DNA of 64,000 nt from CAVVEQ01 sp963806635 (GTDB lineage Bacteria; Chloroflexota; Anaerolineae; Anaerolineales; Anaerolineaceae), in NCBI GenBank assembly GCA_963806635.1, contig CAWDZA010000017.1, positions 23,604 through 87,603 on the forward strand, read 5' to 3'. Both the position numbers and the translations under genes were made by a program. Position 1 is the first letter of the stretch. Each line of letters opens with the position of its first letter. The notes beneath the pieces are model-generated. The model was not told the DNA's origin, did no database searches, and saw only the letters and a list, made by a program, of their open reading frames with translations. Shown one piece after another: positions 29,536-39,237 of the stretch.

Positions 29536-29895
29536 ATGATCCCATCCTTCCTTCTGGCAAAGCTCTATGTGAAAGGTTCACTCAAGAATCACGAAAACGG
29601 ATTTGAGTTAAAGCTGAAGAACATCATCGATTCCACCTGGCTGACCGGCATTGGTCCGATCACTGCCGCGGGAATCGCCTATGAGGGGAATGCCATCCTG
29701 ATGATCGTAGGGGAACAGACCTTCAACGGTGGCGAACTTTCCACCGAGAACAAAGTGCCGGTGAAAATGGGGGTGCCTATCACGGTGAGGGTGACCGGGG
29801 CGCAACTCCCACCGGGGGTGCACAAGCTGGGGATCGCGGCAACCACCAGCGATATCGGTAAGATCAAATTCGAGATCAGCGACACGGTCGCATGA
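29536..29895 (+). CDS. Small conserved beta-rich protein
   Basis: A 119-residue soluble protein starting MIPSFLLAKLYVKGSLKN, followed by alternating strands and a PVKMGVPITVRVTG-QLPPG block that suggests a beta-sandwich. Similar short proteins are widespread in Chloroflexota and archaea; database names for them vary and I would not rely on any. GAGG (29525-29528) fits ATG 29536 better than GTG 29530. The stop overlaps the ATG of the flippase gene (ATGA), so both are translated together. Function unknown. Confidence 0.72.
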   Translation: MIPSFLLAKLYVKGSLKNHENGFELKLKNIIDSTWLTGIGPITAAGIAYEGNAILMIVGEQTFNGGELSTENKVPVKMGVPITVRVTGAQLPPGVHKLGIAATTSDIGKIKFEISDTVA

Positions 29896-32575
29896 CCCAG
29901 CCGCACCTGGCTTCCCCGCTGAAGAAGCTTCTTCCTTTCCTGCTCGCAGCCTTTCTCTTAAGCGCCTGTGTACCGACTGAAGCACGGACCCCGGATTCCG
30001 GCGGCGTGTATTACGCCGGCGAGCAGAGCGAGACGCGCGAAGCCCTCTCCCTGGCGGGGATCGCCCCGATCGATGACCTTTCGAAGGCGGGTGTGATCGT
30101 ACTGGATGGTCGGATCCCGGATGCCGCCGCCATCCGGCAGCAGGTGGAGAATGGCGCCGGGCTGGTTCTGATCCTCGGGGAGAAGACCAGCGTTGCCGAC
30201 CTGCAAACCCTGCTTGGCAGGAATGTGAATCTCACTGCGCCTGGATGAACCGCTCAGCCTGGTGGAGGCGGAAACCCGGCAAGCTGTGCAGCCGACCCTT
30301 CTGGAGCGCGCGCAGGATTTCCTCCAGCAAAAGAATCCCACAGCCGTGGATGCTGTAAAACCTGATCGGGACCCGCTCAACGAGCAGATCATCTGGAACG
30401 GCGCGCCGCAGATCCGCGAGCGGTTCCGCGTGGACGGGCTGGCTTCGCCGGCGAAGACGCTGGTGACGGGATATGAAACGAAGGAAGGGGTGCTCTGGGA
30501 GATCCCCGCGGGAACCCTCGCCCCAACCTCAGGCAGCATCTACCTCCTTTCCGCCTGGCTCACCCCCGAAACCAACCCGCAGATCCAGGAATGGGGTTAC
30601 TTCAACTATCTCATCTATTCGCTGGTGGAACGCGCCGGAAGGCGCAGCCCGCTTTCCTTCGCGGATTTCCCTGCCTCGCCGGTTCCCCATCAGCAAAACC
30701 GCACGGGGCTGCTGATCTTCCTCGCGGTGGAACTTGTCGTCTTCTTTGGCGCATTCATCATCATTCGGCGTTGGAGCCTTCGTCACCCCGAAGCGCTGGA
30801 TTCGATCGTCGCCGATAAGAGCAAGTTTATCGATAACGAAGCCACCACCGATTGGGAAAAGGTGGGCTTCCACCGCCCTCTCTCCGGCTTGCTGGTGGGC
30901 ATGGGCATCGGGATCATCCTGTTCATCCCCCTGATCATCTACCAGAACCTGATCCTGCCGCAGTTCATTCTGCCCTCGGCCCAGGCGCTGGGCATGTGGG
31001 GACGCGTGACCCAGTTCTTCGGGCTCACCTGGGCGCTTTTCGACCTGGGCACCTCGGTGGCTGCCATGAAATACCTCAGCCAGTACCGCGTGTCGGATCC
31101 CGGGCGGGGTATGAAATACGTCCAGGTATACCTGTGGTGGCAGGCACTTTCCGGGCGCGGTGCAGGTGGCGATCGTGGTGGTGGCAACCAGCCTGGGAAT
31201 CGTGCGTACGCCTTACGCCCTGTTCGCCTGGTCGATCATCATGCACACCATGATCCAGATCCCTGGCTTCTACGGGGTCTTCCGCACCACGTTGAACGGG
31301 CTCCAGCGCAATGACTATGCCCGCTACCTCGATGCCGCCTGGGCGATCGTGTGGCCGGTTCTCACCCAGCTCGCACTGGTGCCGGTCTTTTACGCATGGG
31401 GCAAGGCGCACCCGGAACTTGGCGCATCGATGGGAGGCGTGCTGGGGCTGGGAGCGGCAGCTTACGCGGTGGAACTGTGCAACTTCCTGCTCGGCATGTG
31501 GCTCTACAGGCGCATCGGCTACAAGGTCAGCATTCTTTTCATGGCGCATTTCGACTGGAAGATCATCAAAGAGACTTTCCGGTTCGGCTTCTTTGAGATG
31601 CTGGGCGGCATGACTGTGGCAGCCGGCTCGGCGCTGGAGATCTGGATCACCCAGAACGGGCTGGTGAACTATTCGGAGACCTGGGGCAACTGGATCCTGG
31701 CGGGGAATTTCCTGCTGGCGTTTACGGTTTCGACCAACCTTTTCGACGGGATCATGCCTGCCATCTCGGAAGCGCTTTCCAGCGGGTATAAAAAGCTCAG
31801 CCAGTATTACAGCGTGCAATCCTATAAATGGGGCGCCATCACCAGCTCGGTGCTGGCTGCGGTGCTGCTGGTGGTGGCGCCGAAATTCATCATCGGCTCC
31901 TCCGGCTCTGAATTTCAACGCGCCGCCATCCTGGCTGTGCCTCTTACCATCTTTGGGGCCATCCAGTTCTTCGGCTGGCTGGGAGATGCGATCTTCCTGG
32001 GTTCCAATAAGCCCGTGCTGCGGGCATTGATGATCCTGATCGAGCAGGCCATCCGTATCATCCTGCTTGTGGTGCTGCTCAACCGCTTCCAGATCGAAGC
32101 CCTGGTGATCGCCTATTTTATCGGCATCCTCGTCCGCGGGGTGATCGCCTATTTCGTTGCTGATAAATACTGCTTCCCGCAGAAGATCTATTTCTGGCAG
32201 ACCCTGGCAGCCCCGCTCCTTTCGGGGGCAGCACATTACCTTTTCCTGACCCTGATCGCGAAGGTCGTCTGGCAGGGGGACGATATTTCCAGCATCGTGC
32301 TGTTTTTCATCGGGCTGCTGCCCGCCATGCCGGTGTTCTTCTTCTTTTACGCCCTCGCCGGCGGCTGGGACGATGCCGGTTTGGAGGAGATCGCCGAAGC
32401 CAGCCAGATGAGTGGCTTCCTGCGCCCGGTGGTGAAGGTGGTCTTCACCTATCCGAGCCGCTGGGGAGCGAAGTTGAGCCCGCTGCATAACCGCTTCCCG
32501 ATCAAGATGCGACCGGTGGCGATGCAGGAAGCGCTTCTGCTCACCGAACAACGGGTGAAGCTTGTGGGGGGGTAA
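29892..32575 (+). CDS. Flippase-like membrane protein with N-terminal ectodomain (two frameshifts)
   Basis: The reassembled ~893-residue chain has a lipoprotein-like signal (LLSAC), then a ~230-residue outer domain with YYAGEQSETREALSLAG and GVIVLDGRIPDAAAIRQQVE, resembling class-I glutamine-amidotransferase-like (GldG/DUF4350-type) domains. A membrane helix (about 250-270) and a MATE/Wzx-like flippase of 12-14 helices follow (FDLGTSVAAMKYLSQY). Frames change near 30235 (+1, to RLDEPLSLVEAE) and near 31155 (+1, to GAVQVAIVVVATS). It would export a lipid-linked glycan. The fusion of these two parts is unusual. Coupled to the preceding small gene by ATGA. Confidence 0.7.
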
Positions 32576-32615
32576 TTCGCCATTCCGGGAGCGAACAGGA
32601 TTATTTACTACCATA

Positions 32616-33803
32616 ATGAAAAATCTTGAGATCAAACAGCTTCACGGGGAAGAGTTTCTCGAAACGCTCTATCAACTTGCCTCGTATTCTTTCCACCCCT
32701 CCCCGCCACTCACCAGCCGCCATGAATTCGAGAGGTGGATACGCACCTTGCTGGATTCCACCTGCATCGCGCTCTACGAAGCCGGCAAGCCGGTGGCATG
32801 CATTCAATCGACCACCATGACCCAGAACGTGCGCGGGGAATTATTCCCGATGGCCGCCTTTTGGGGACTTTCCAGCGCACCGGAGGTGAGACGGAAAGGT
32901 TACGCGCGGCGGTTATTCACCACCTTGATGGAAACCACCCGGCGGGAGGGGCATGCCTTCTCCGCGCTGCAGCCCTTCCGTGAATCGTATTACGAACGGC
33001 TGGGCTATGCCACCTTCCCCTCGCCCACCCTAGCCAGGCTGACGCCGGATGCGCTTGAGCCGGTGCTTAAATTCCCGCTCGAGGGCGATGTGCGGCGGGT
33101 GACCATTGAGACCGGGCTGGAGGATTACCGCCGCTTTATGAAGCGTAAACTGGGACGCACCCATGGCATGGCTTACCATGATAAAGCCGATGCGATCTCT
33201 GAAAAAATCCGCAACCAGTGGATCGCCCAGGCGTGGAACGGTGACCGGCTGGAAGGGATGATGGTCTACGAGATCCAGGGCGGGGAGAATGACCAGGGGA
33301 GATTTGAATTCGCGGTCAGCCGGTTGGATTATGAAACCGTAAACGCGAAATACCTGCTGCTGCGTTGGATCGCGTTGCATATCGACCAGGCGGACCGGGT
33401 GACGATGCTGCTGCCGCCCGGCGAGCGTCCGGAGACCTGGCTTTCGGACACCGGTTTGAAGATCGAATGCTTTGAAACGCCTATGGGCAGGATTCTGGAT
33501 ATCGGGCGGATCCAAGGCCTCGCGGTGGGTCCTGGATCTTTCAGCGCGGTGATCCGCGACCCTGCCTGCCCGTGGAACGAGGGAGGCTGGCGGTTTGACT
33601 CTCGTAATGGATCTCTGAGTGTCGAGCGAGACGCCGCAGCCACGGAGGGGTTAAGTATCAATGGATTGACCGCCCTGGTATTTGGCACCCATGACCCGGA
33701 TGATTTCGCCATTCGCGGCTGGGGGGAGCTCTCCGCGCGGTCTCTCGAAGCGGCCCGGAGCATGTTCCCGCGAGCTGAACCCTTTTTAGACGAGTCTTTT
33801 TAG
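32616..33803 (+). CDS. Eis-like GNAT acetyltransferase
   Basis: A 395-residue member of the Eis (enhanced intracellular survival) group. Residues about 1-150 form the first GNAT domain, with the acetyl-CoA loop VRRKGYARRLF. A second GNAT-like half and a C-terminal SCP2-like domain (GSFSAVIRDPACPWNEGGW) follow. Eis enzymes acetylate amines such as aminoglycosides; here the substrate is unknown. The frame is open from GTG 32562, but ATG 32616 begins the conserved part. The stop lies 17 bases before the DUF1801 gene. Confidence 0.88.
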   Translation: MKNLEIKQLHGEEFLETLYQLASYSFHPSPPLTSRHEFERWIRTLLDSTCIALYEAGKPVACIQSTTMTQNVRGELFPMAAFWGLSSAPEVRRKGYARRLFTTLMETTRREGHAFSALQPFRESYYERLGYATFPSPTLARLTPDALEPVLKFPLEGDVRRVTIETGLEDYRRFMKRKLGRTHGMAYHDKADAISEKIRNQWIAQAWNGDRLEGMMVYEIQGGENDQGRFEFAVSRLDYETVNAKYLLLRWIALHIDQADRVTMLLPPGERPETWLSDTGLKIECFETPMGRILDIGRIQGLAVGPGSFSAVIRDPACPWNEGGWRFDSRNGSLSVERDAAATEGLSINGLTALVFGTHDPDDFAIRGWGELSARSLEAARSMFPRAEPFLDESF

Positions 33804-33820
33804 CGCTTGATGAGCGAACC

Positions 33821-34177
33821 ATGCCGAACATCTCCCAGGATTATATCGATTCTGTTCAGGATGACCGCCGCAGCCTGATGCTGCATTTGAACGCCATCAT
33901 CCAGGAGGTTTACCCCAGCCTCGAACCTGTCATCTGGTATGGATTGCTCGCGTACCGGAAATCGAAAGGATGGCGGAACTGGGTGGCGTTGGGATACCGC
34001 AAGGATGGCGTGACCCTGTATACCAATGGATCGCACGCAGATCAATTTAAAACGCGGCATCCGGAAGTGCAAACTGGCAAGGGCAGCCTGCGGTTCAAAC
34101 CGGGCGACACCCTTCCGGTGGAGGATATAAAGTTGTTGATACGAAATTCCATCGAAGATGTTAAGGAGACCTCATGA
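33821..34177 (+). CDS. DUF1801 (YdhG-like) protein
   Basis: A 118-residue protein with the DUF1801 pattern: a helical start (RRSLMLHLNAIIQEVYP), a central EPVIWYGLLAYR, then VALGYRKDGVTLYTNG and a C-terminal helix. It is a small cytoplasmic protein whose biochemical role is not established. The stop overlaps the ATG of the following M28 peptidase (ATGA). A second, broken DUF1801 gene is at 54135. Confidence 0.88.
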   Translation: MPNISQDYIDSVQDDRRSLMLHLNAIIQEVYPSLEPVIWYGLLAYRKSKGWRNWVALGYRKDGVTLYTNGSHADQFKTRHPEVQTGKGSLRFKPGDTLPVEDIKLLIRNSIEDVKETS

Positions 34178-35364
34178 ACAAGCCGACATCGAAGCATGCA
34201 CAGGTGAGCGCCTGGCTGGAACGGATCCGCATTCTATCTGAAGAGATCGGCCCGCGCGGACCCACGCGCGAAGGGGAACGGAAAGCTGCGGAGTTCGCAG
34301 AAGCTGAATTTCAAAAAATGGGTCTGCGCCCGGTGATGGAGAGCTTTAAAAGCGCGCGTTCCATCTTCCAGCCCCATCTGATCGGCAGTCTTGGTATGCT
34401 GATCGCGTTCATTATTTTTCCTTTGGGCGGAATCGCCACGGCTGTCATCGCCGCGCTGCTCAGCATCCTGGTTTTGGCGACGGAGCTGATGGAGCTGGGT
34501 TTTCAAAACAACCTCTACCGCTTGATCCTGCCCAAGGGCGAGAGCCAGAATGTGCACGCAGTGATCCCGCCCAGCGGGGAGCACACCGGCGATCTGGTGA
34601 TCGTGGGTCATCTGGATAGCCAGCGCACCCCGTTCATTTTTCGCTCCCCCAAGCATGTGAAATTCTACGATAATTTCGTGACCGTGGTATTCATCACCTT
34701 CATCCTGCAGGTGGTGCTCTATTCGCTCTCAGTCTTCTTCCCCTGGTCCTGGGTCTGGTACGCGACCATCCCGACCGCCATTTGTTCCATCTTGCTGGCA
34801 GCCATCTGCATCGAGGCGGATGCCACTCCCTTCACCGCCGGGGCAAACGATAATGCCACCGCGGCCGGGATGGTGCTGACCCTGGCGGAACAGTTCGCAA
34901 GGAACCCGCTGGAGCATACCCGTGTGTGGGCCGTCTGCACCGGCTGCGAGGAAGTGCAGCACTATGGCATGATCGATTTCTACCGGCGCCATCTGGGTGA
35001 CCTTAAGAACCCGAAAGCCCTTGTTTTCGAGATGCTCGGCTGTGCAGGGCCTGCCTGGCTGACCAGGGAGGGCATCATCGTGCCCTTCAAAGCGGACCCA
35101 GGGTTGGTCGGGATCGTGGAGGGTCTGGCGAGGGAGCACCCGGAGTGGGGCGCTTACCCGGCGAAGATCAGCGGCGGAAATACGGAGATGGCGGACGCGG
35201 TGCGCAACAAGATCCCGGCCATCGCGCTTTTCGGTATGACCCGCGAGGGGGTTGCGCCCTACTGGCACCAGAGAGCAGATACATTCGACAAAATGGATGG
35301 GGATGTGCTGGAACGCACCTGGGAATTCACCCGGGCGTTGATCCGGGAGATCGATGAAGGCTGA
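34174..35364 (+). CDS. M28-family metallopeptidase with internal membrane helices
   Basis: A zinc aminopeptidase-type protein of 396 residues. Candidate metal ligands and catalytic residues are His146 (GHLDS), Asp226 (NDNA), Glu259/Glu260 (CEE) and His365 (YWHQRAD). Unusually, hydrophobic helices lie at about 68-108 and, between His146 and Asp226, at about 168-213, so the peptidase fold appears interrupted by a membrane hairpin. No signal peptide. It overlaps the DUF1801 gene by 4 bases, and the TMEM175 gene follows after 26 bases. Substrate unknown. Confidence 0.82.
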   Translation: MNKPTSKHAQVSAWLERIRILSEEIGPRGPTREGERKAAEFAEAEFQKMGLRPVMESFKSARSIFQPHLIGSLGMLIAFIIFPLGGIATAVIAALLSILVLATELMELGFQNNLYRLILPKGESQNVHAVIPPSGEHTGDLVIVGHLDSQRTPFIFRSPKHVKFYDNFVTVVFITFILQVVLYSLSVFFPWSWVWYATIPTAICSILLAAICIEADATPFTAGANDNATAAGMVLTLAEQFARNPLEHTRVWAVCTGCEEVQHYGMIDFYRRHLGDLKNPKALVFEMLGCAGPAWLTREGIIVPFKADPGLVGIVEGLAREHPEWGAYPAKISGGNTEMADAVRNKIPAIALFGMTREGVAPYWHQRADTFDKMDGDVLERTWEFTRALIREIDEG

Positions 35365-35390
35365 AAATCGGGGATGCGCGGAGGGACGGG

Positions 35391-36038
35391 ATGGAAGAAA
35401 TGAAACCGGAACACGATAAGGAAAAAATTACCGCCCTTGAGCATACCCGCAGAGGGTACGGGCTGGAGCGGTTGATCTTCTTCAGCGACGGGGTTTTTGC
35501 CATCGCGATCACGCTGCTGGCATTGGAGCTCAGGCTTCCCGAGGGTATCGGCTTTCGCCCGGCTGGCGAGCTTATTCTGAGCCTGGGAAGCATGTGGCAG
35601 AAGTATATTGCCTATATCATCAGCTTCCTGGTGATCGGCTCATTTTGGATCTCTCATCACCGCAAGTTCCGCTATATCCAACGCTATAACCGCGCCCTTC
35701 TGAACCTGAACCTGCTTTTCCTGATGGTGGTCGCCTTTATCCCATTCCCCAGCTCCCTGATCAGCGTTTCCAGCGATTTCACCGTCACAGTGTTTTATGC
35801 GGGCACGATGATCCTTGGTTCGATCATGATCACGATCCTCTGGCGCTATGCCACCGGGAAAGGCAGGCTGGTTGGGGAAGACCTTGACCCAAAGGTTGTT
35901 AGGCGCGAGACGATCCTGCCGCTGGTGACAGGGGGCATCTTTCTGCTATCTATTGGTATCGCGTTTATCGACCCCGATCTCGCCAAGCTCACCTGGTTAT
36001 TGATCCTGGTCGAGGGCTTCTTGTTCCAGAGGGATTGA
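35391..36038 (+). CDS. TMEM175-family potassium channel-like protein
   Basis: A 215-residue, six-helix membrane protein of the TMEM175 (DUF1211) family. The signature FSDGVFAIAITLL lies in TM1 (31-43); bacterial members form tetrameric K+ leak channels. The polar first 25 residues face the cytoplasm. GGAGGGACGGG precedes the ATG. It follows the M28 peptidase by 26 bases and may share its transcript. Confidence 0.92.
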   Translation: MEEMKPEHDKEKITALEHTRRGYGLERLIFFSDGVFAIAITLLALELRLPEGIGFRPAGELILSLGSMWQKYIAYIISFLVIGSFWISHHRKFRYIQRYNRALLNLNLLFLMVVAFIPFPSSLISVSSDFTVTVFYAGTMILGSIMITILWRYATGKGRLVGEDLDPKVVRRETILPLVTGGIFLLSIGIAFIDPDLAKLTWLLILVEGFLFQRD

Positions 36039-36190
36039 TTCCCCAGACCATGCGTGATGATGTTGATATCTGGCGCTGGGAATTCCTTCCACGATAAACC
36101 AAGAATTGTATAATACGGAAATCCGCCATTCCGTAACCGGGGGACTGGCTGCGGGAGGGCTCGTTGGCGGAAATCCATTTTCACGAGGGA

Positions 36191-36625
36191 ATGATGGACA
36201 CGGATACGAATGGCACCAATTCAGGAGAATCCCAGGTTGTTGACGAAAGGTCGGAACGCGAGAAGCGCAGGGAGGATCGTCGAGCGGCGCGCGGGGAACG
36301 CTCGGGCAGTGCATGGATCATCGGGGTGATCCTGATCGCGGTCGGGCTGATCTGGATGTTTCCCCGGCTGCAGATTTTCTCTTTCACCAACTGGTGGGCT
36401 TTATTCATACTCATCCCCGCGGTTGCCGCTTTCGGGAATGCCTGGCGGGCGTACAAAAATGCCGGCAACCACCTGGATGCCCAGGCGCGCGGTTCGCTCT
36501 TTGGCGGGCTCCTGCTCACGTGCGTTGCAGCCGCGTTTCTGCTCAATCTGAATTGGGCGATCGTTGGTCCCGTGTTGATCATCCTGCTGGGTGTGGGCTT
36601 ATTGATCAATGCCCTCGCCCGCTGA
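36191..36625 (+). CDS. Membrane protein with charged N-terminus (LiaI/DUF5668-like)
   Basis: A 144-residue protein. The first 45 residues are highly charged (RSEREKRREDRRAARGER), followed by four helices in hairpins (WIIGVILIAVGLIWMF; WWALFILIPAVAAFG; SLFGGLLLTCVAAAFL; AIVGPVLIILLGVGLLI). The Trp-rich helix pairs look like the LiaI/LiaF transmembrane region found in envelope-stress proteins. ATG 36191 or 36194 can start translation (GAGGG at 36185-36189); an open frame extends to TTG 36164. Confidence 0.72.
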   Translation: MMDTDTNGTNSGESQVVDERSEREKRREDRRAARGERSGSAWIIGVILIAVGLIWMFPRLQIFSFTNWWALFILIPAVAAFGNAWRAYKNAGNHLDAQARGSLFGGLLLTCVAAAFLLNLNWAIVGPVLIILLGVGLLINALAR

Positions 36626-36694
36626 AAATCAGCAATCTGACGATTCCCGAAATTCCGGGATAATGGCATTCGTTGTTCGATCCTAATGATTTAA

Positions 36695-36718
36695 CCCGAA
36701 TAAGCAATTCGGGCATTT
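36695..36718 (+). terminator. Probable terminator
   Basis: CCCGAAT/ATTCGGG (36695-36701 with 36707-36713), followed by CATTTAG. The T run is short. Confidence 0.5.
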
Positions 36719-36739
36719 AGGATTCCAGATGGAGGATTG

Positions 36740-37783
36740 ATGAAAGAACCCACGGAGATTAAATCCTACAGGGCACTGCAGATCATATCCATCCTTTTCG
36801 GAATCGCGGGCTTGAGCGCCTTCCTTGCCAGCAAATTCGCGAACGGCAAGCTGGTAGTGATCCTCACGGTAGCCGGCTTTGTTGGCTTCCTGGTGACCGC
36901 GGGAATCCTGGCGGTGAAGATCAAACGATTCTGGAATGCGCTCGGCACGCTTGCGCTGGATCTGCTCGCTGCGATCCTGGGGGCTTACATCTTGATCTTC
37001 GCTGCCTTGTTCTTCTTCCAGGATACCATTGCCAACAGCACCAGTTCTTTTTTTCAGGCGCAGATCCTATTCCAGGAGGCTGAAAAAGCTATCAGCGGAG
37101 AGGGGATCGAGAACATAAGGTTTACGACCCCGGATGGTGTTGATCTGAACGGTTGGCTGGTGAAGAACTCGGAATTGAAAAAAGCGCCCCTGGTAATATT
37201 CTTCAACGGCAGCGGGTCTGAATCCTCCCAGATGATCCCTCATATGAAAAACCTGAAGGGGTGGGATGTCGCCCTGGTAAATTACCGCGGATTTGGAACA
37301 AGCAGCGGAACACCCGGGCAGGAGAAGGTTTTGGAGGATGCGTTATTTTTGTATGATCAATTCTCCATCCGGGAGGATATTGACCCGGATCGCATCGTCG
37401 CGATGGGTTACAGCCTGGGGACGGGGGTGGCTGTTCATTTATCTGCCCGGCGGGATGTTGCCGGTACCATCCTTGTGGCTCCTTACGATCAGCTCACCCT
37501 GATCGGTTTCAAGAGATCACCTGCTTATGCCCCATTTTCCGGGATCATGAAGCATTATTTCAATTCCGCTGCGCTTGCCCCCGGCATAACCACTCCAGCG
37601 CTTGTACTGGTTGGCTCCATGGATACCAATGTCCCGCCGAAACTTTCCAAACGGCTGGCGGATCTGTGGGGCGGGGATGTCACGGTTCTCGAATACCCGG
37701 GCGAGGATCATGGGCTGCTATTTCATAAAAACAGGAGCTTAAAGGATATCCAGGATTTTCTGTCAGGGCTGGAAGGATCGTAA
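36740..37783 (+). CDS. Membrane-anchored alpha/beta hydrolase
   Basis: A 347-residue protein. Three N-terminal helices (about 15-31, 37-59 and 68-94) anchor a hydrolase domain of the BAAT/YqkD type. FFNGSGSES forms the oxyanion region, GYSLGTG (223-229) the nucleophile elbow with Ser225, GSMDTNVPP supplies the Asp and GEDHGLLFH the His. A membrane-bound serine hydrolase of unknown substrate. GGAGG (36731-36735) lies 4 bases before the ATG. Confidence 0.87.
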   Translation: MKEPTEIKSYRALQIISILFGIAGLSAFLASKFANGKLVVILTVAGFVGFLVTAGILAVKIKRFWNALGTLALDLLAAILGAYILIFAALFFFQDTIANSTSSFFQAQILFQEAEKAISGEGIENIRFTTPDGVDLNGWLVKNSELKKAPLVIFFNGSGSESSQMIPHMKNLKGWDVALVNYRGFGTSSGTPGQEKVLEDALFLYDQFSIREDIDPDRIVAMGYSLGTGVAVHLSARRDVAGTILVAPYDQLTLIGFKRSPAYAPFSGIMKHYFNSAALAPGITTPALVLVGSMDTNVPPKLSKRLADLWGGDVTVLEYPGEDHGLLFHKNRSLKDIQDFLSGLEGS

Positions 37784-37852
37784 TAATGCTGGTCCCTTTT
37801 ATATTGTAAGGCGCTAGATATACAAAACTCTCCAGTTGAACCCTGCAATTAG

Positions 37853-38650
37853 CTACTCCCCCTGCTTCTGTTTGAGAGCAACCAACTGCCAGATTGCTCC
37901 GCCGAGGAAGAGCGCTGAGAGCATGAAGGACATGCCCATGCTTTTAACGTCCATTGCCATCCCAAACATCGGTTGTGCCAGTTCACCCAAACCCAGCGGG
38001 AAAATGACGAAGATCCCGAGGATGAACATCGCCGGGGTGAGGACGTATCCGAGCGGGTTTTTACGGAAAGTCATCACTGCGGTGATAGCGAAAGAAGGCA
38101 TGACAAACACCAGGTCGAGAAGGTAAATGGAATAAAGATTCTGGATCTGGGTCTTGGTGGCCATGAGCGGAAGAAGAGCGCTTATCCAAAGGAATGAGAA
38201 AAGCGCAGCGATGAGCAGGGAAAAGATCGCGGTGGTGTATTTGACGCCTTTCCGAACCTCCAGCGTATTCACAACTCCCGAATCTAAGGAAGAGATCGTG
38301 AAGACGATCGAGAAAAAAGAGGTTCCCAGAATCGCAAGATATAGCAGGTACAGAACGTTATAAACGCGCTCGATCGAAAAGATCGCATATAAGTACGCAA
38401 AAGCGCCCATGATACCGAGGATAATGAGCGGTTTCTTAAGGCTTGATCCCCGGGTGGTGAAGATCAGGTAGATCAAAAACAAACATACCAGGATGGTGAG
38501 CCAATCCTGGGAAAATTGGGCAGCGATGAATTTCTCCGGAAAAAGCCCGGAATAGATCTGGTGATCGATCAATCCATAAATTGCCGCGACCAAAGCCAGC
38601 AGCGTGGAGAGCACCCACAGGCTTTTATTCAGTTTCAAATTCTTAATCAT
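37853..38650 (-). CDS. Eight-helix membrane protein, function unknown
   Basis: A 265-residue integral membrane protein with about seven to eight helices and a short cytoplasmic basic start (MIKNLKLNKS). Polar loops are short. No recognised motif. GGAG lies before the minus-strand ATG. It converges with the hydrolase ending at 37783 and diverges from the flavodoxin gene at 38723. Confidence 0.68.
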   Translation of the reverse strand: MIKNLKLNKSLWVLSTLLALVAAIYGLIDHQIYSGLFPEKFIAAQFSQDWLTILVCLFLIYLIFTTRGSSLKKPLIILGIMGAFAYLYAIFSIERVYNVLYLLYLAILGTSFFSIVFTISSLDSGVVNTLEVRKGVKYTTAIFSLLIAALFSFLWISALLPLMATKTQIQNLYSIYLLDLVFVMPSFAITAVMTFRKNPLGYVLTPAMFILGIFVIFPLGLGELAQPMFGMAMDVKSMGMSFMLSALFLGGAIWQLVALKQKQGE

Positions 38651-38722
38651 ATTTACTCCGTGTGAATTTAAATTTCGGCTATTATATCAATGCAAAATAT
38701 TATCATCTCAAAGGGAATGAAT

Positions 38723-39229
38723 ATGGAGAAAAAAATCCTTGTGGCATACGCCACCCATGCCGGTTCCACCCGCGAGATCGCGGAATTTATCGGCAAAGTG
38801 CTCACTGAAAAAGGGATGGTAGCGGAAGTTCAGGAAATGAAGAGCGTGAAATCCGCGAAGGAGTATGGAGGGATCGTTCTCGGCGCTCCGATGTATATTT
38901 TTCATCTCCTGGGCGACGCTCATCGGTTCCTGAAAAAATATACAAAAGAGATCGAGAATACCCCCACAGCATTCTTCTCGCTTGGGCCGATTACCGAAAA
39001 AGAGGAAGACTGGAAAAACGCGCGGGAACCTTTCGAAAAGGAACTCGCCAAATACCCCTGGTTCCACCCGGTCGCGAAAGAGGTCTTCGGCGGCAAGCTG
39101 GATTCTTCCAAACTGGTGTTTCCATATAGTCTCATGCCAGGGAAGGATCAACTCCCCCAGGGCGATATCCGCGATTGGGATAAGATCAAAGCCTGGGCAG
39201 AGAGTCTTCCGCCCAAATTCCAGGCTTAG
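38723..39229 (+). CDS. Flavodoxin-domain protein (HemG-like)
   Basis: A 168-residue FMN-binding flavodoxin. The phosphate loop YATHAGSTREIAEFI follows the first strand, GAPMYIFHLLGDAHRFLKKY is the second FMN loop, and FFSLGPI ends the third strand, a pattern shared with HemG-type protoporphyrinogen oxidase and related menaquinone-linked flavodoxins. Whether it oxidises protoporphyrinogen is not shown by sequence. Starts at 38690, 38717 and 38723 are in frame; AAGGGA at 38711-38716 fits ATG 38723. Confidence 0.87.
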   Translation: MEKKILVAYATHAGSTREIAEFIGKVLTEKGMVAEVQEMKSVKSAKEYGGIVLGAPMYIFHLLGDAHRFLKKYTKEIENTPTAFFSLGPITEKEEDWKNAREPFEKELAKYPWFHPVAKEVFGGKLDSSKLVFPYSLMPGKDQLPQGDIRDWDKIKAWAESLPPKFQA

Positions 39230-39237
39230 TGACTGCC

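Noticed and set aside
31076..32635. A 519-codon open frame on the minus strand, opposite the flippase
   Set aside because: It is rich in His, Gln, Arg and Asp without domain pattern, lies exactly antisense to a well supported membrane protein, and has no ribosome site. It is a codon-bias shadow.
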